DNA from: Caldilineaceae bacterium | Lineage (GTDB): Bacteria > Chloroflexota > Anaerolineae > Caldilineales > Caldilineaceae | Direction: 5' to 3' | Length of the DNA: 10,070 nucleotides | Assembly (NCBI GenBank): GCA_012032975.1 | Contig: JAAUPU010000039.1 | Location: forward strand, 1 to 10,070 | Shown: positions 1-6,748 of the stretch, piece by piece | How positions within the stretch are numbered: position 1 is the stretch's first letter | How the letters are laid out: every line of letters starts with the position of its first letter | The notes under the pieces: generated by a model | The model's database searches: none | What the model was told of the DNA's origin: nothing | The model's input: the letters and a program-made list of their open reading frames with translations, nothing else | Made by a program: the position numbers and the translations under genes

Positions 1-250
1 TGCTGCTCACTCTGGGCACCGCCTTCTTCGTCTCTGCCGCCGTCCTGTACTTCTTCGGGCGCGACACCCGCCTGCTGCCGGGATCGGCGGCGAGGCCGGC
101 GTGCTGATCTTCGACGCCGTAATCCGCGTGCACGCCCTGTGGCTGATCGGCCTCTCGGCCGCCGTCATGGGGCTGCTGTGGCTGTTCTACCATCGCACTC
201 ACATCGGGCTGTCGATGCTCGCCGCCTCGATCGACGCCGAGGGCGCGGCA
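1..250 (+). pseudogene. Fragment of LivH-like branched-chain amino acid ABC permease, frameshifted and truncated
   Basis: Conceptual translation starts in frame 3 (LLTLGTAFFVSAAVLYFFGRD, a hydrophobic helix) and must switch to frame 2 near positions 78-85 (a CCGGGA stretch) to continue as a second helix, VHALWLIGLSAAVMGLLWLF, followed by HRTHIGLSMLAASIDAEGAA. The T-x-x-G-x-x-M-x-A-x-x-x-D-x-x-x-A pattern is typical of the cytoplasmic loop of LivH/LivM inner-membrane permeases, which move branched-chain amino acids or similar solutes with LivK, LivF and LivG. Similarity stops at about 250, where the DNA becomes the end of an opposite-strand gene. The 5' end lies outside the window. No partner transporter gene is visible. 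Family assignment is moderately sure; that the copy is broken is directly visible. Confidence 0.55.
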
Positions 251-549
251 TACATCTCGACGAGTTGCGGCTGGAAGAGCGAATCCTCCTGGTCAGCCAG
301 CGCCGGATCGGTCTCGCGCGGCAATGTGACCAGGACGCGACGGGGCAGATATTCGCCCGATGGGTCGGTGACGTCAACGGAAAAGCTGGCAAGGCCGGGC
401 CGATCGAGCAGCAAGAAATCCCCGCGATGGTTGCGGACGAAACGCAAGCCCGATGCGCCGGGCCGCGGCGTCAACAGGAGGCGTCCGCTGTTGGCATCGA
501 CGAAACGCAGAGCCACGGTCAGCTGATGGGCGAGTATCTCGGCGGTCAT
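240..549 (-). pseudogene. Carboxypeptidase-regulatory-like eCIS accessory protein, 3' end missing
   Basis: The frame starts with ATG at 549 and stays open to 199, but its final residues (after about residue 104, ...MYAAPSA) come from DNA that belongs to the opposite-strand permease fragment, so the native C-terminus is probably lost. The visible part (LTVALRFVDANSGRLL, then FLLLDRPGL, VTDPSGEYLPRRVLVTLPR and DSLFQP) fits a single beta-sandwich, carboxypeptidase-regulatory-like domain. Such proteins often follow DUF4255 genes in contractile injection clusters and are presumed structural accessories; their function is not established. The ATG overlaps the upstream Pvc16 stop codon as ATGA (546-549), so translation is probably coupled. 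Family call is by pattern and context. Confidence 0.5.
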
Positions 550-1136
550 GATCTGTCGCCGGTTTCTGTAGCCGCATAGCTGAAGCGGGTGCTAACCACG
601 GGCAAAGCATCGTCCACGTCGTCAGGGGCGATGCGCACCACACGGGCAAGATAGGGGGTGCTCAGCCGGTAAGAAGGCTTGAGCCGATCCCAGATGCGCA
701 CCAATTCTTCGTTGCTCAGCTCGGCCGGCGCGATCTGGACGATGTCGTGGGCGTCCCAAGCCGCGTCTGGCGAAAGAGTGGAGGCATTGAGCGCTGGATG
801 AAGATGGATCTGGCGCATGGCCCAGCTCATTAACGTGTGTTCGGCCAAGACGCTGGTCGTCCAGACTGAGAGCAAGAAATGCAGGTCGAGTGAGAGTATG
901 GTCCGGCCTTGCAGATTGCCGTTGGTGCGTTGCTGGTTGCGCATATGTTCGTTCAATGTAACCCGGTGCAGGTAGAGCGAGAGCGTCGTCTCGGCATCGG
1001 TGATGGTCTCCAATTCGCCGCTGGAGAGCAACCGAAATGAGCAGTCGAACCGATTGCGCAATTCGTCTGGATAGCTGTTGCGCAGAAAGGTCGTCAGCGA
1101 ATTGAGGACGGAATGGATGGCGAACAGGTTGGCCAT
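546..1136 (-). CDS. Pvc16-N (DUF4255) family protein of an extracellular contractile injection system
   Basis: This 196-residue protein has the signs of the Pvc16 N-terminal/DUF4255 family. It begins MANLFAIHSVLNSLTTFLR, continues with the LSLYLHRVTLNEHMRNQ core (YLxRVxxNxxxRN), LSLDLHFLLSVW (LDLHYLLT-like), LMSWAMRQIHLHPAL, and ends with LSNEELVRIWDRLKPSYRLSTPYLARVVRI. Family members occur in phage-tail-like particles (Photorhabdus virulence cassettes, Afp, Streptomyces CIS), where Pvc16 relatives are thought to cap or terminate the sheath-tube. Length is normal for the short version. The ATG at 1136 follows the small upstream gene by 16 bases, with only a weak GA-rich ribosome site, and the stop overlaps the next gene. 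Cytoplasmic particle assembly role is inferred from the family. Confidence 0.85.
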   Translation of the reverse strand: MANLFAIHSVLNSLTTFLRNSYPDELRNRFDCSFRLLSSGELETITDAETTLSLYLHRVTLNEHMRNQQRTNGNLQGRTILSLDLHFLLSVWTTSVLAEHTLMSWAMRQIHLHPALNASTLSPDAAWDAHDIVQIAPAELSNEELVRIWDRLKPSYRLSTPYLARVVRIAPDDVDDALPVVSTRFSYAATETGDRS

Positions 1137-1152
1137 TGAAGATGCTTCTTTG

Positions 1153-1362
1153 TCAATCGACTTCTGCTGATCCCCAGCGGGAGAGCCATCGGCTGAGCAG
1201 AGCAGGCAATTCGTCCACGTGGCGAAACTGGCCCACCGGGTTTTCGTTGGCGTCGATCACGATGCCCCGCTGGATCTGCCCGTTTCGATCCAGATTCAAT
1301 CGCAAGACCAAACAGGCATGTCGATTGCTGAGAAGATCGGTGAGTTCTGGATCGGAAGCCAA
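1153..1362 (-). CDS. Small uncharacterised protein at the head of the eCIS-type operon
   Basis: A 69-residue frame with TTG as the most likely start (1362). No in-frame ATG exists between there and the upstream stop near 1434. The readable part is ACLVLRLNLDRNGQIQRGIV, then VDELPALLSRWLSRW: two beta strands carrying a basic/polar pair, a G-Q-F turn and a short helix. Short proteins with this V-L-R-L...G.....F...EELPALL...L layout are seen beside DUF4255 genes in Chloroflexota and actinobacterial clusters as far as I recall; no function is known. It ends 16 bases before the Pvc16 start, so the two are probably co-transcribed. The exact start is uncertain because no strong Shine-Dalgarno sequence precedes the TTG. 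Confidence 0.55.
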   Translation of the reverse strand: MASDPELTDLLSNRHACLVLRLNLDRNGQIQRGIVIDANENPVGQFRHVDELPALLSRWLSRWGSAEVD

Positions 1363-1369
1363 GGCATGA

Positions 1370-1555
1370 CTCGCTTCTGCCGCGGAATGGATACGCCCAG
1401 TATGACATGGGGTTCTGGGTTGTCGCTGGGTTTAAGGCGAGTTTGGCTTGGGGTGCTATTGTGATTTGAGGAAGAATTGAAGGAGGAATGGATGAGATTG
1501 GATTGAGAAATTGCTGAGGCGCTCTGCGAAAGGGCGCGTGGCAACTGGTTGAACC
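1370..1555. other. Gene-poor stretch between the eCIS-type operon and the regulator
   Basis: The minus strand reads as serine-, proline- and asparagine-rich low-complexity peptide with no family resemblance, and the plus strand has no convincing gene. The stretch 1455-1510 is unusually purine-rich on the plus strand (GGAAGAATTGAAGGAGGAATGG and neighbouring GATGAGATTGGATTG). The promoter for the minus-strand operon (1362 leftward) should lie here, but I could not find a convincing -35/-10 pair. Confidence 0.4.
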
Positions 1556-1556
1556 A

Positions 1557-1587
1557 AAAGGGGGCGATGCGTTGCATCGCCCCTTTT
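1557..1587. terminator. Bidirectional hairpin terminator with 3-nt loop
   Basis: The arm GGGGCGATGC (1561-1570), loop GTT (1571-1573) and arm GCATCGCCCC (1574-1583) form ten perfect pairs. A G-T pair and three A-T pairs extend the stem to 1557/1587. The stem is flanked by A4 on the left and T4 on the right, so it can end transcription either way. On the minus strand it lies 27 bases beyond the stop of the SARP regulator and separates it from the eCIS-type operon. Confidence 0.8.
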
Positions 1588-1613
1588 GAGCTTCACATGG
1601 TTCTCGATTTCGG

Positions 1614-2429
1614 CTAATCGTGGAGATATACCGCCGCCACGTTGGCGCGAATCTGCTCGAAGAGTTGGACGGTCTCTGGCTCTGGCATTGCGTCAAATTC
1701 AACTTGCAACGCGTGGGTGCAAAGTTGGAATTGGCGCAAGGCCTGGGTGCGCAAACCCAGCCCGACATAGCAGCGCATGGCCTGGCGGTGGGCGTCTTCC
1801 CGACAGGGTCGCGCTCCAGAAGACGGTGAAGAAAGTCGAGCGACTGTTGCGGATCGTCGCGGCAATAATAGTGATTGGCCAGCGAGGCGAGCAGGTCGAG
1901 CAACACGACGCGCAGATGTTCGCGCGCGATCAGGCTGCGCAGGCCGGCATCGCCGCAGAGGTCACCGCGATAATAGGCGAGCGCTTGTCCGCAGGTCGCA
2001 AGACCTACTTCTATCTCGCCGTCTGCCAACAACCGCTGTCCTCGGTTGGCGCATTGTTCAAAGCGTTCGATGTCGGTGCCGACGCCTGCTTCGGTGTTGA
2101 GCCGGTAGTAGCCCTGTTCGTAGAGGATGATGTTGGGGCAGCCAAAGTGGCGGCGTCCCAGCCGATTGAGTTCCGACGTCACGCTGCTCAACGCCTGGAT
2201 GGCCAGACCCACTTCCTGGTCCGGCCAAAACTGCTCCAATATATGGTCGCGGGGTGCGGCGTCTTGATGAAAGAGGGCCATACAGATCAAGAAGCCGACC
2301 GATTTGCTCTGGCCGCGAATCGGCACGCGTTTGGTCGGGGATGCAAAACATGGCGGGCCAAGCAGGGCCAGGGTGAGCGATGATTCGTCGATGAGGGATG
2401 TTCTTGGCAATCTCCTGGGTCACAACCAT
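1614..2429 (-). pseudogene. SARP-type regulator (winged helix + BTAD), two compensating frameshifts
   Basis: Start ATG at 2429 has an ideal AGGAGG eight bases upstream. The first residues, MVVTQEIAKNI, are in frame with that ATG; an extra base in GGG (2395-2397) shifts the frame. The middle frame encodes an OmpR-like winged helix (LTLALLGPPCFAS to EQGYYRLN) and most of a bacterial transcriptional activator domain (TDIERFEQCA, YYRGDL, LLDLLASLANHYYCRDDPQQ, LHRLLERDP). A second shift at about 1804-1808 restores the original frame for CREDAHRQAMRCYVGLG and LRQFQLCTHAL, ending VYLHD. The total length, 816 bases, is a multiple of three, so the repaired protein has 271 residues, normal for short SARPs. 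Such proteins activate adjacent operons by binding direct repeats. Position suggests control of the eCIS-type operon, which is an inference. Sequencing error is the simplest explanation of the shifts. Confidence 0.75.
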
Positions 2430-2433
2430 GTGA

Positions 2434-2448
2434 GTCGCCTCCTATTGC
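2434..2448 (-). promoter_or_regulatory. Strong ribosome binding site fixing the SARP start
   Basis: On the minus strand AGGAGG lies eight bases before ATG (2429-2427). A downstream TTG (2410) in the winged-helix frame has no properly spaced site, since AGGAG sits only one base before it. This decides for ATG 2429 and thereby reveals the first frameshift in the gene. Confidence 0.75.
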
Positions 2449-2525
2449 AATGCCGCTCGGAGCGCGTACGTTGTCGGTCACGCTGGGCGTCAATGGATAG
2501 CCAGCATCGAACACGCCGCACAGAG

Positions 2526-2554
2526 ATTATATCTGAGCCGCGGTGACAAGTCCA
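2526..2554 (-). promoter_or_regulatory. Candidate sigma-70-type promoter of the SARP regulator
   Basis: The minus strand has a perfect TATAAT at 2531-2526. TGGACT (2554-2549, four matches to TTGACA) lies 17 bases upstream. Transcription would begin near 2519 and give a leader of about 90 bases before the ATG at 2429. The -10 sits inside the short dyad AGATTATATCT (2524-2534), which could be a binding site or just a consequence of the AT-rich -10. Confidence 0.5.
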
Positions 2555-2634
2555 GGAGCGTTTTTCATACGTCAGGGCTGCAAGATTCAGGCGGGGAAAC
2601 GACGGACGGGCGCTTGTGTCCGCCGAAGGTTGGA

Positions 2635-3471
2635 TTAGGGGCTATGTTCCGGTGGCGCGGTTTGCTCCATCATTGCCTTTGTGTACGCTATCTGAAAACC
2701 AAAACGACGCACGTTGCCTAGCGAGGGGCTGTCTGGGCTGGTCTGTACCATCGCCAGGTCACAACCGGCTCCGACCGCAAATTGGATGCGTGCATGAAGC
2801 AGCGCGCTCTGCACACCCATGCGCCGCAGGGCAGGACGCACAAAGGCCGAGAAGCAGACCGCGGCGCCGGCGTGGATCGTGAGCGCGGCCGCGCCCACTG
2901 GTTCGTCGCCGATCCAGGCAAGAAAACAGGTGCTGTCCCCTTTGAAGGCCACGGGCAGCGCGGTTTCGATGTCGATCTCCGGGCTGTCGACCGTCGCGTG
3001 ATCTCCAGACGACACGGTGCGCGCCCAACGCAGTCGCAGCGACTCGTCGGCCTCTGGCCCGATGGACTCGACACGGATATGTCCTGGTGGTGCGGGCGCA
3101 TCGACCTGCTCATGTAGCCAGCGAAACCAGGTCTGCTTGAAGCTCAGCAGGCGATAGTCGCGGGCGCGCAGGGATTGCAACAACGACGGGTGGGCGAGTG
3201 GGCAAAGATCGACTTGCGACGCCAAACCCCGCTCGCGATAAAATAACTCCGCCTGCTCCAGATCGGATCCACGGATCGCCCCTGTCATGCCCAATCCGTA
3301 GACGCGGTTGATGGGCGAGCCTACGCCTGTGAAGAGAGCCCAGCCATCGGCTACAGGCATCGCCTGGCTGTGGGAAGCGGGCAACAGCAACGCCTTCGTC
3401 TGCGCGTAGGAGACGTAATTGCTTCTGTCGAGCGCCTCTAGACGGCGGGCGAGCAGACGTTCGTCGAACAT
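2635..3471 (-). CDS. GNAT-family N-acetyltransferase
   Basis: This 278-residue protein has a degenerate N-terminal half and a clear GNAT fold from about residue 132. Motif A reads FVRPALRRMGVQSALLHARI (residues 210-229): R216-x-x-G-x-Q, the acetyl-CoA pyrophosphate loop. It is followed by GCDLAMVQTSPDSPSLGNVRRFGF, with the usual N-x-x-R-x-GF motif B end. The N-terminal half (GWALFTGVGSPINRVYGLGM, then ERGLASQVDLCP and LRARDYRLLSF) resembles a second, decayed GNAT-like half, as in other tandem GNAT proteins. The acceptor substrate cannot be told. The ATG at 3471 is six bases after the SDR stop, with GGAGGGG upstream inside the SDR 3' end, so the gene is the last of a three-gene operon. Confidence 0.85.
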   Translation of the reverse strand: MFDERLLARRLEALDRSNYVSYAQTKALLLPASHSQAMPVADGWALFTGVGSPINRVYGLGMTGAIRGSDLEQAELFYRERGLASQVDLCPLAHPSLLQSLRARDYRLLSFKQTWFRWLHEQVDAPAPPGHIRVESIGPEADESLRLRWARTVSSGDHATVDSPEIDIETALPVAFKGDSTCFLAWIGDEPVGAAALTIHAGAAVCFSAFVRPALRRMGVQSALLHARIQFAVGAGCDLAMVQTSPDSPSLGNVRRFGFQIAYTKAMMEQTAPPEHSP

Positions 3472-3477
3472 GGGCAG

Positions 3478-5093
3478 CTAATCCCCTCCACTACGTCGGT
3501 CGATGCGATCGAGGAGCGCCCTGCGCATGATCGATTCTGTCAGACCTGGCATCAGTTGCCCCACGCTGGCCGAGAGACGATTGCCTGCACCGGGTATCAA
3601 CGTTCGCTGCTTTCTGCACGTTGCCTGGTAGATTTCGTGGGCAACCCGTTCGGGGGCCATTCGTCGAGCCTCGCGGCGATTGTCGGGGCTATAGCGGCGT
3701 GCGTGTTCGGTGCGCGTGGGGCCAGGATAGACCGTCAACACATGCAGACCGGAGCGCGCCAGCGCCACGGACAAGCTGCGCGCAAAGCTGCTGATTCCAT
3801 CTTTGGTTGCGGCATAGACAGCCGCACCTGGGTAGCTGACATAGTGCGATAGCGACGAAACGAAGACCAACGATCCGCCCTGTGCAAGGCGCCCGATTTC
3901 AACATCTCTGCGGTCATGATCATCGGCGCAGAGAGATTGACTGCCGCAACCGTCCGCTGCTGATCCAGATCGCTGTCGATGAAGAGTCCGACCTCATTCA
4001 CGCCCGCGTTCTGGATCAACACATCGATGGCTGGTCGGCTGATCAGCGTGGCCAAAATCCGTTCGAGACTCGCCGGCTGGGCCAGGTCGCCGAGGATGAA
4101 GCGGGCGGAAGCGCCGCGGTTGATCAACTCGGCCTGGGTGCGCATCGACCGTTCGACATCCCGGTCGATGCCAGTGATACGGTAGCCTGCCGCGGCGAAT
4201 TCCAGCGCCAATGCCTTGCCGATGCCGTCAGCCGCGCCGGTGATCACGCAGTGGCGGGAGTGGCGGACCGAGTCGTCGGCTGGCGGCGGCAGAGGCTCGG
4301 CCACGCTTTTGCGCGCATACGCCATGCCTACGCCCTGATCGAAGAGGCTGGGCATGGTCTGCGCGGCGCGCTGCACAAGGCGGTTGGAGAAGCCGAGGAT
4401 TTGCGAGCGCCGACCCTCGCCGATGGCCTGGACGATCTCGGCGGCGCGCGCTTCGACCGGCGGGAATCGATCCCAGGGAATGTCAGCGAGCGCGGCACCG
4501 CTCTTGGCATGAAGAGCAGTGCGAGCTGCACCGGGGTGGATGATCTGAGCGCTGACGCCGCTCCCCCTGCTGCGCAGCTCGATCTGGAAGTTGCGCACAA
4601 AGCCGGACAGCGCGGCCTTGGTGGCGGTGTAGACCGCATAGGCCGGGCTGGGCAACGAAGCCACCGCGGAGCCAATGAAGACAAAGCTGCCGCAAACCGG
4701 CTGAACAAGGTCAAACAGTGCGTGGGTCAAGAGCAGCGGCGCCAGCAAGTTCACCGCCACGAGGTCTCGGATGTTTTCTGTGGGCTGGTCGGCCAACGCA
4801 CCAACATACGCCGCGCCAGCATTGTGGATGACCAGGCTCAGCTCTGCGATCTGCCGATTGCGTAGCCACTTGGCCACGTTTTCTGCACACCCAGCGTCGG
4901 TGAGGTCGGTCTGGCAGTAGATCCCCTCGTTGAACAGATCCGGGTCAAGTTGCGTCAGCGGGCGCCGGCCCACGAGGAGAAGCCTGGCGCCCTGGTCGCG
5001 GTAGGCGTGGGCCAGGGCGAGACCGAGGCCGTCGGTGGCGCCGGTGATGAGTACAGTGGGTTGCAAGACGGGGGTGTTGCGCGGCGAGGTCAC
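3478..5093 (-). pseudogene. Tandem double short-chain dehydrogenase/reductase, one frameshift in the second domain
   Basis: Two complete classical SDR (Rossmann) domains lie in one frame joined by a proline-rich linker (PLPPPADD, about residues 268-274). Domain 1 has TGATDGLG (17-24), HNAG (90-93), N115, S142 and Y155-TAT-K159. Domain 2 has TGAADGIG (285-292), QNAG (361-364) and N386. A base is missing in the AAA/TTT run at 3897-3899; after it the frame continues IGRLAQGGSLVFVSSLSHYV with its own Ser and Y-AAT-K tetrad. With one base restored the product is 538 residues. Both domains end in the same GxxNRL...MP.L motif, so the gene arose by internal duplication. GTG start (5093) overlaps the upstream stop as GTGA. 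Substrate unknown; NAD(P)-dependent reduction of carbonyls is the family activity. No membrane segment seen. Confidence 0.85.
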
Positions 5094-5749
5094 AAAGACC
5101 AGCTCTGAGCGGACCCTGACTGCAACAGTTGCACCCGTGCGACGGGAGAGGCGTTGCGGTCCGGCTGGTGAAAGGCGGCAAGCAAGACACTTCCCTCGCC
5201 GCTCACCTCGACCTGATCGATCTGGTGGATGTATCGCGCTGCGACTCGTTCGTCCAGCGCCAACAACCGTGTGCGGTTGGCGCTGAGCGTTGCCAGCAAC
5301 GCGCGCAGATCAGGCACGGCCTGGACCGACGGCACGACCACCGTGCCCGGCACCAAAGCCAGACCCGCGGTCAGGCCATCCATGAGAAATGCGCCAGTTG
5401 CGCCGGTTGCGTCGCCGACGAAGGTCATGGTCAACGCTTCCTCGGCCAGGCGGCCGAGAGCATCGGTCAACCTACGACCGGGCGAAGAGAGCAGAAATTC
5501 GGAGGGCAGATCGAGGATCAGACGCTCGACGATATCGAAGTTTAGTCGGCTCAGACGATCATCGCCAAGCTCGATCACGATCAGCCATTCGTCGCTGCCG
5601 GGCGCGTTGGCGACAGCAGCCTCGCTGTCAGCGATACGATGGGCTATCGGGCCAGGCTGTGCGGTCAACAGCACGGTGAGGCGGCCCGCGGTTGTCGGCT
5701 CGAGGAGGTCGAGAAAGGTGGCCGGGTCGGAATAGAGTTCGATTGGCAT
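5090..5749 (-). CDS. S51 peptidase / type-1 glutamine-amidotransferase-like protein, probably inactive
   Basis: A 219-residue protein if started at ATG 5749 (ATG 5761 is four codons upstream; neither has a strong ribosome site). The second half has the layout of cyanophycinase-like S51 proteins: a glycine-rich elbow VGDATGATGAF, then GLTAGLALVPGTVVVPSVQ, LLALDERVAARY and EVSGEGSVLL, compared with the family pattern GTSAGA...GLGLLPG.VV.PH...LGIDE.TA...GEG.V. At the elbow the nucleophile serine position reads Ala or Thr, and the usual His after VVVP is missing, so catalysis by the S51 mechanism is unlikely. Its stop overlaps the start of the double SDR (GTGA), so the two are translationally coupled. 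The family call rests on remembered motifs only and could be wrong. Confidence 0.5.
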   Translation of the reverse strand: MPIELYSDPATFLDLLEPTTAGRLTVLLTAQPGPIAHRIADSEAAVANAPGSDEWLIVIELGDDRLSRLNFDIVERLILDLPSEFLLSSPGRRLTDALGRLAEEALTMTFVGDATGATGAFLMDGLTAGLALVPGTVVVPSVQAVPDLRALLATLSANRTRLLALDERVAARYIHQIDQVEVSGEGSVLLAAFHQPDRNASPVARVQLLQSGSAQSWSL

Positions 5750-5794
5750 GGTGGACGCCATTGTACAGGGAGAGTTTTGTTGGCGCAATGCAGA

Positions 5795-5823
5795 TTGACA
5801 GCGATTGGCTTTTGCAGTACGGT
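5795..5823 (+). promoter_or_regulatory. Candidate promoter of the metallophosphoesterase
   Basis: A perfect TTGACA (5795-5800) is followed 17 bases later by TACGGT (5818-5823), a three-of-six match to TATAAT. The predicted start near 5830 would give a leader of about 60 bases that includes the hairpin at 5832-5866. The weak -10 suggests need for an activator, or that the -35 match is chance. Confidence 0.4.
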
Positions 5824-5831
5824 AGCTGGCT

Positions 5832-5866
5832 ATTGGTTCTCGACCAACGCTGCTGGTTGAACCAAT
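5832..5866. repeat. Imperfect inverted repeat in the divergent promoter region
   Basis: ATTGGTT (5832-5838) pairs with AACCAAT (5860-5866), and CGACCA (5841-5846) with TGGTTG (5854-5859, one G-T pair). There is a two-base bulge and a loop of seven (5847-5853). It lies in the leader of the phosphoesterase gene and about 80 bases upstream of the minus-strand operon, so it could be an operator shared by both or a leader hairpin. Confidence 0.55.
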
Positions 5867-5889
5867 CTGATGATTCGTCGAGGTCATAC

Positions 5890-6741
5890 ATGCGTATAGC
5901 CATCTTGGCCGATATCCACGGCAATTTGCCAGCGTTGGAGGCCGTCGTCGCGGATCTCCAAACGCAGGCGCCGGACCTGGTCTATCTGGCCGGCGACCAG
6001 ATCAACCGATGCCCCTGGAACAACGAGGTCATGGATCTGATCGATGCATGGCAGTGGCCGGCGATCTATGGCAACCATGAGTGGATCGTGGCCCATCTGG
6101 GCACTGAGAAGACGCAATTTGCCGGACGCGACCGTTTTCCGTCGCTTTGGTGGACGCGTGAAAACCTGTCGCCAAACCATCTGGCAACGGTCTGCGCTCT
6201 GCCGGCAGAGCGGCGGCTCGACCTGGACGACGGACCGGCGATCCGTCTGCTACACGGTGTGCGCGGCGACCCATTCGTCGGCATGTTGCCAGAGGCAGCC
6301 GACGCTGTTTTGGCGGCATACCTGGAGCCAATGGAGGAATCGGTGGTGATCTCGGCCCATACCCATCGACCGCTGGCGCGGCGGGTGGGGCGATGGCAAC
6401 TCTTCAACCCCGGCAGCGTGGGGATGCCCTACAACGGCGACCCCCGCGGCCAGTATATGTTGTTGCAGAGCAGCGCCCAGGGTTGGCAGCCGATCTTTCG
6501 TCAAGTGGACTACGACCGCGGTCGCGTGGCAGTTGCCTACCGGGAGAGCGGGTTTCAAGCCGCGTGTGGCCCGATGGCCGAGCTCTACCTGCGCACCGTG
6601 GAGACTGGCGAGCCGTGGGCAAGCGATTTCGCCTACTGGATGCGTTTTCAGACTGACGAACTCAAACACGATCCAGGTCGCGCCGTCGCCGCCTATGTCC
6701 AACAGCACGGGCCTGGCAACTGGGCCTTTCAGTTGGGCTAA
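5890..6741 (+). CDS. Calcineurin-like metallophosphoesterase (YfcE/MJ0936-type)
   Basis: A 283-residue protein with all metal-ligand motifs of the superfamily: DIHGN (residues 8-12), AGDQIN (34-39, GD), GNHE (61-64), LLHG (120-123) and SAHTHRP (155-161), followed by FNPGSVG (172-178), typical of the YfcE-like branch. These enzymes use two divalent metals to hydrolyse phosphodiesters or phosphomonoesters, often cyclic nucleotides; the substrate cannot be inferred. A C-terminal extension after about residue 200 (YRESGFQAACGPMAELYLR onward) is longer than in YfcE. ATG 5890 is preceded by GAGG at six bases, and the first residues MRIAILADIHG match the family N-terminus. The frame is open far upstream (to 5692), but that part overlaps the divergent gene and was rejected. 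Likely co-transcribed with the GNAT gene downstream. Confidence 0.9.
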   Translation: MRIAILADIHGNLPALEAVVADLQTQAPDLVYLAGDQINRCPWNNEVMDLIDAWQWPAIYGNHEWIVAHLGTEKTQFAGRDRFPSLWWTRENLSPNHLATVCALPAERRLDLDDGPAIRLLHGVRGDPFVGMLPEAADAVLAAYLEPMEESVVISAHTHRPLARRVGRWQLFNPGSVGMPYNGDPRGQYMLLQSSAQGWQPIFRQVDYDRGRVAVAYRESGFQAACGPMAELYLRTVETGEPWASDFAYWMRFQTDELKHDPGRAVAAYVQQHGPGNWAFQLG

Positions 6742-6748
6742 CAGGGGC

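Noticed and set aside
1586..2383. Long + strand open frame of 265 codons
   Set aside because: It lies opposite the SARP gene, has no family motifs, and is rich in Arg/Ala/Gln as expected for an antisense shadow of a GC-rich gene.
2594..2622. Possible terminator after the GNAT gene
   Set aside because: The only pairing is a five-base CGGAC/GTCCG stem with a ten-base loop and no proper T-run.
1804..3899. Programmed ribosomal frameshifting in the SARP and SDR genes
   Set aside because: No heptameric slippery sequence or downstream structure was seen, the shifts go in different directions, and sequencing error explains them more simply.
3882..4865. Long + strand open frame of 327 codons
   Set aside because: It is antisense to the double SDR, whose Rossmann and catalytic motifs are unmistakable; the + frame has none.
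5692..5889. N-terminal extension of the metallophosphoesterase frame
   Set aside because: It overlaps the divergent gene and promoter region, while the family N-terminus MRIAILADIHG starts at ATG 5890 with a good ribosome site.
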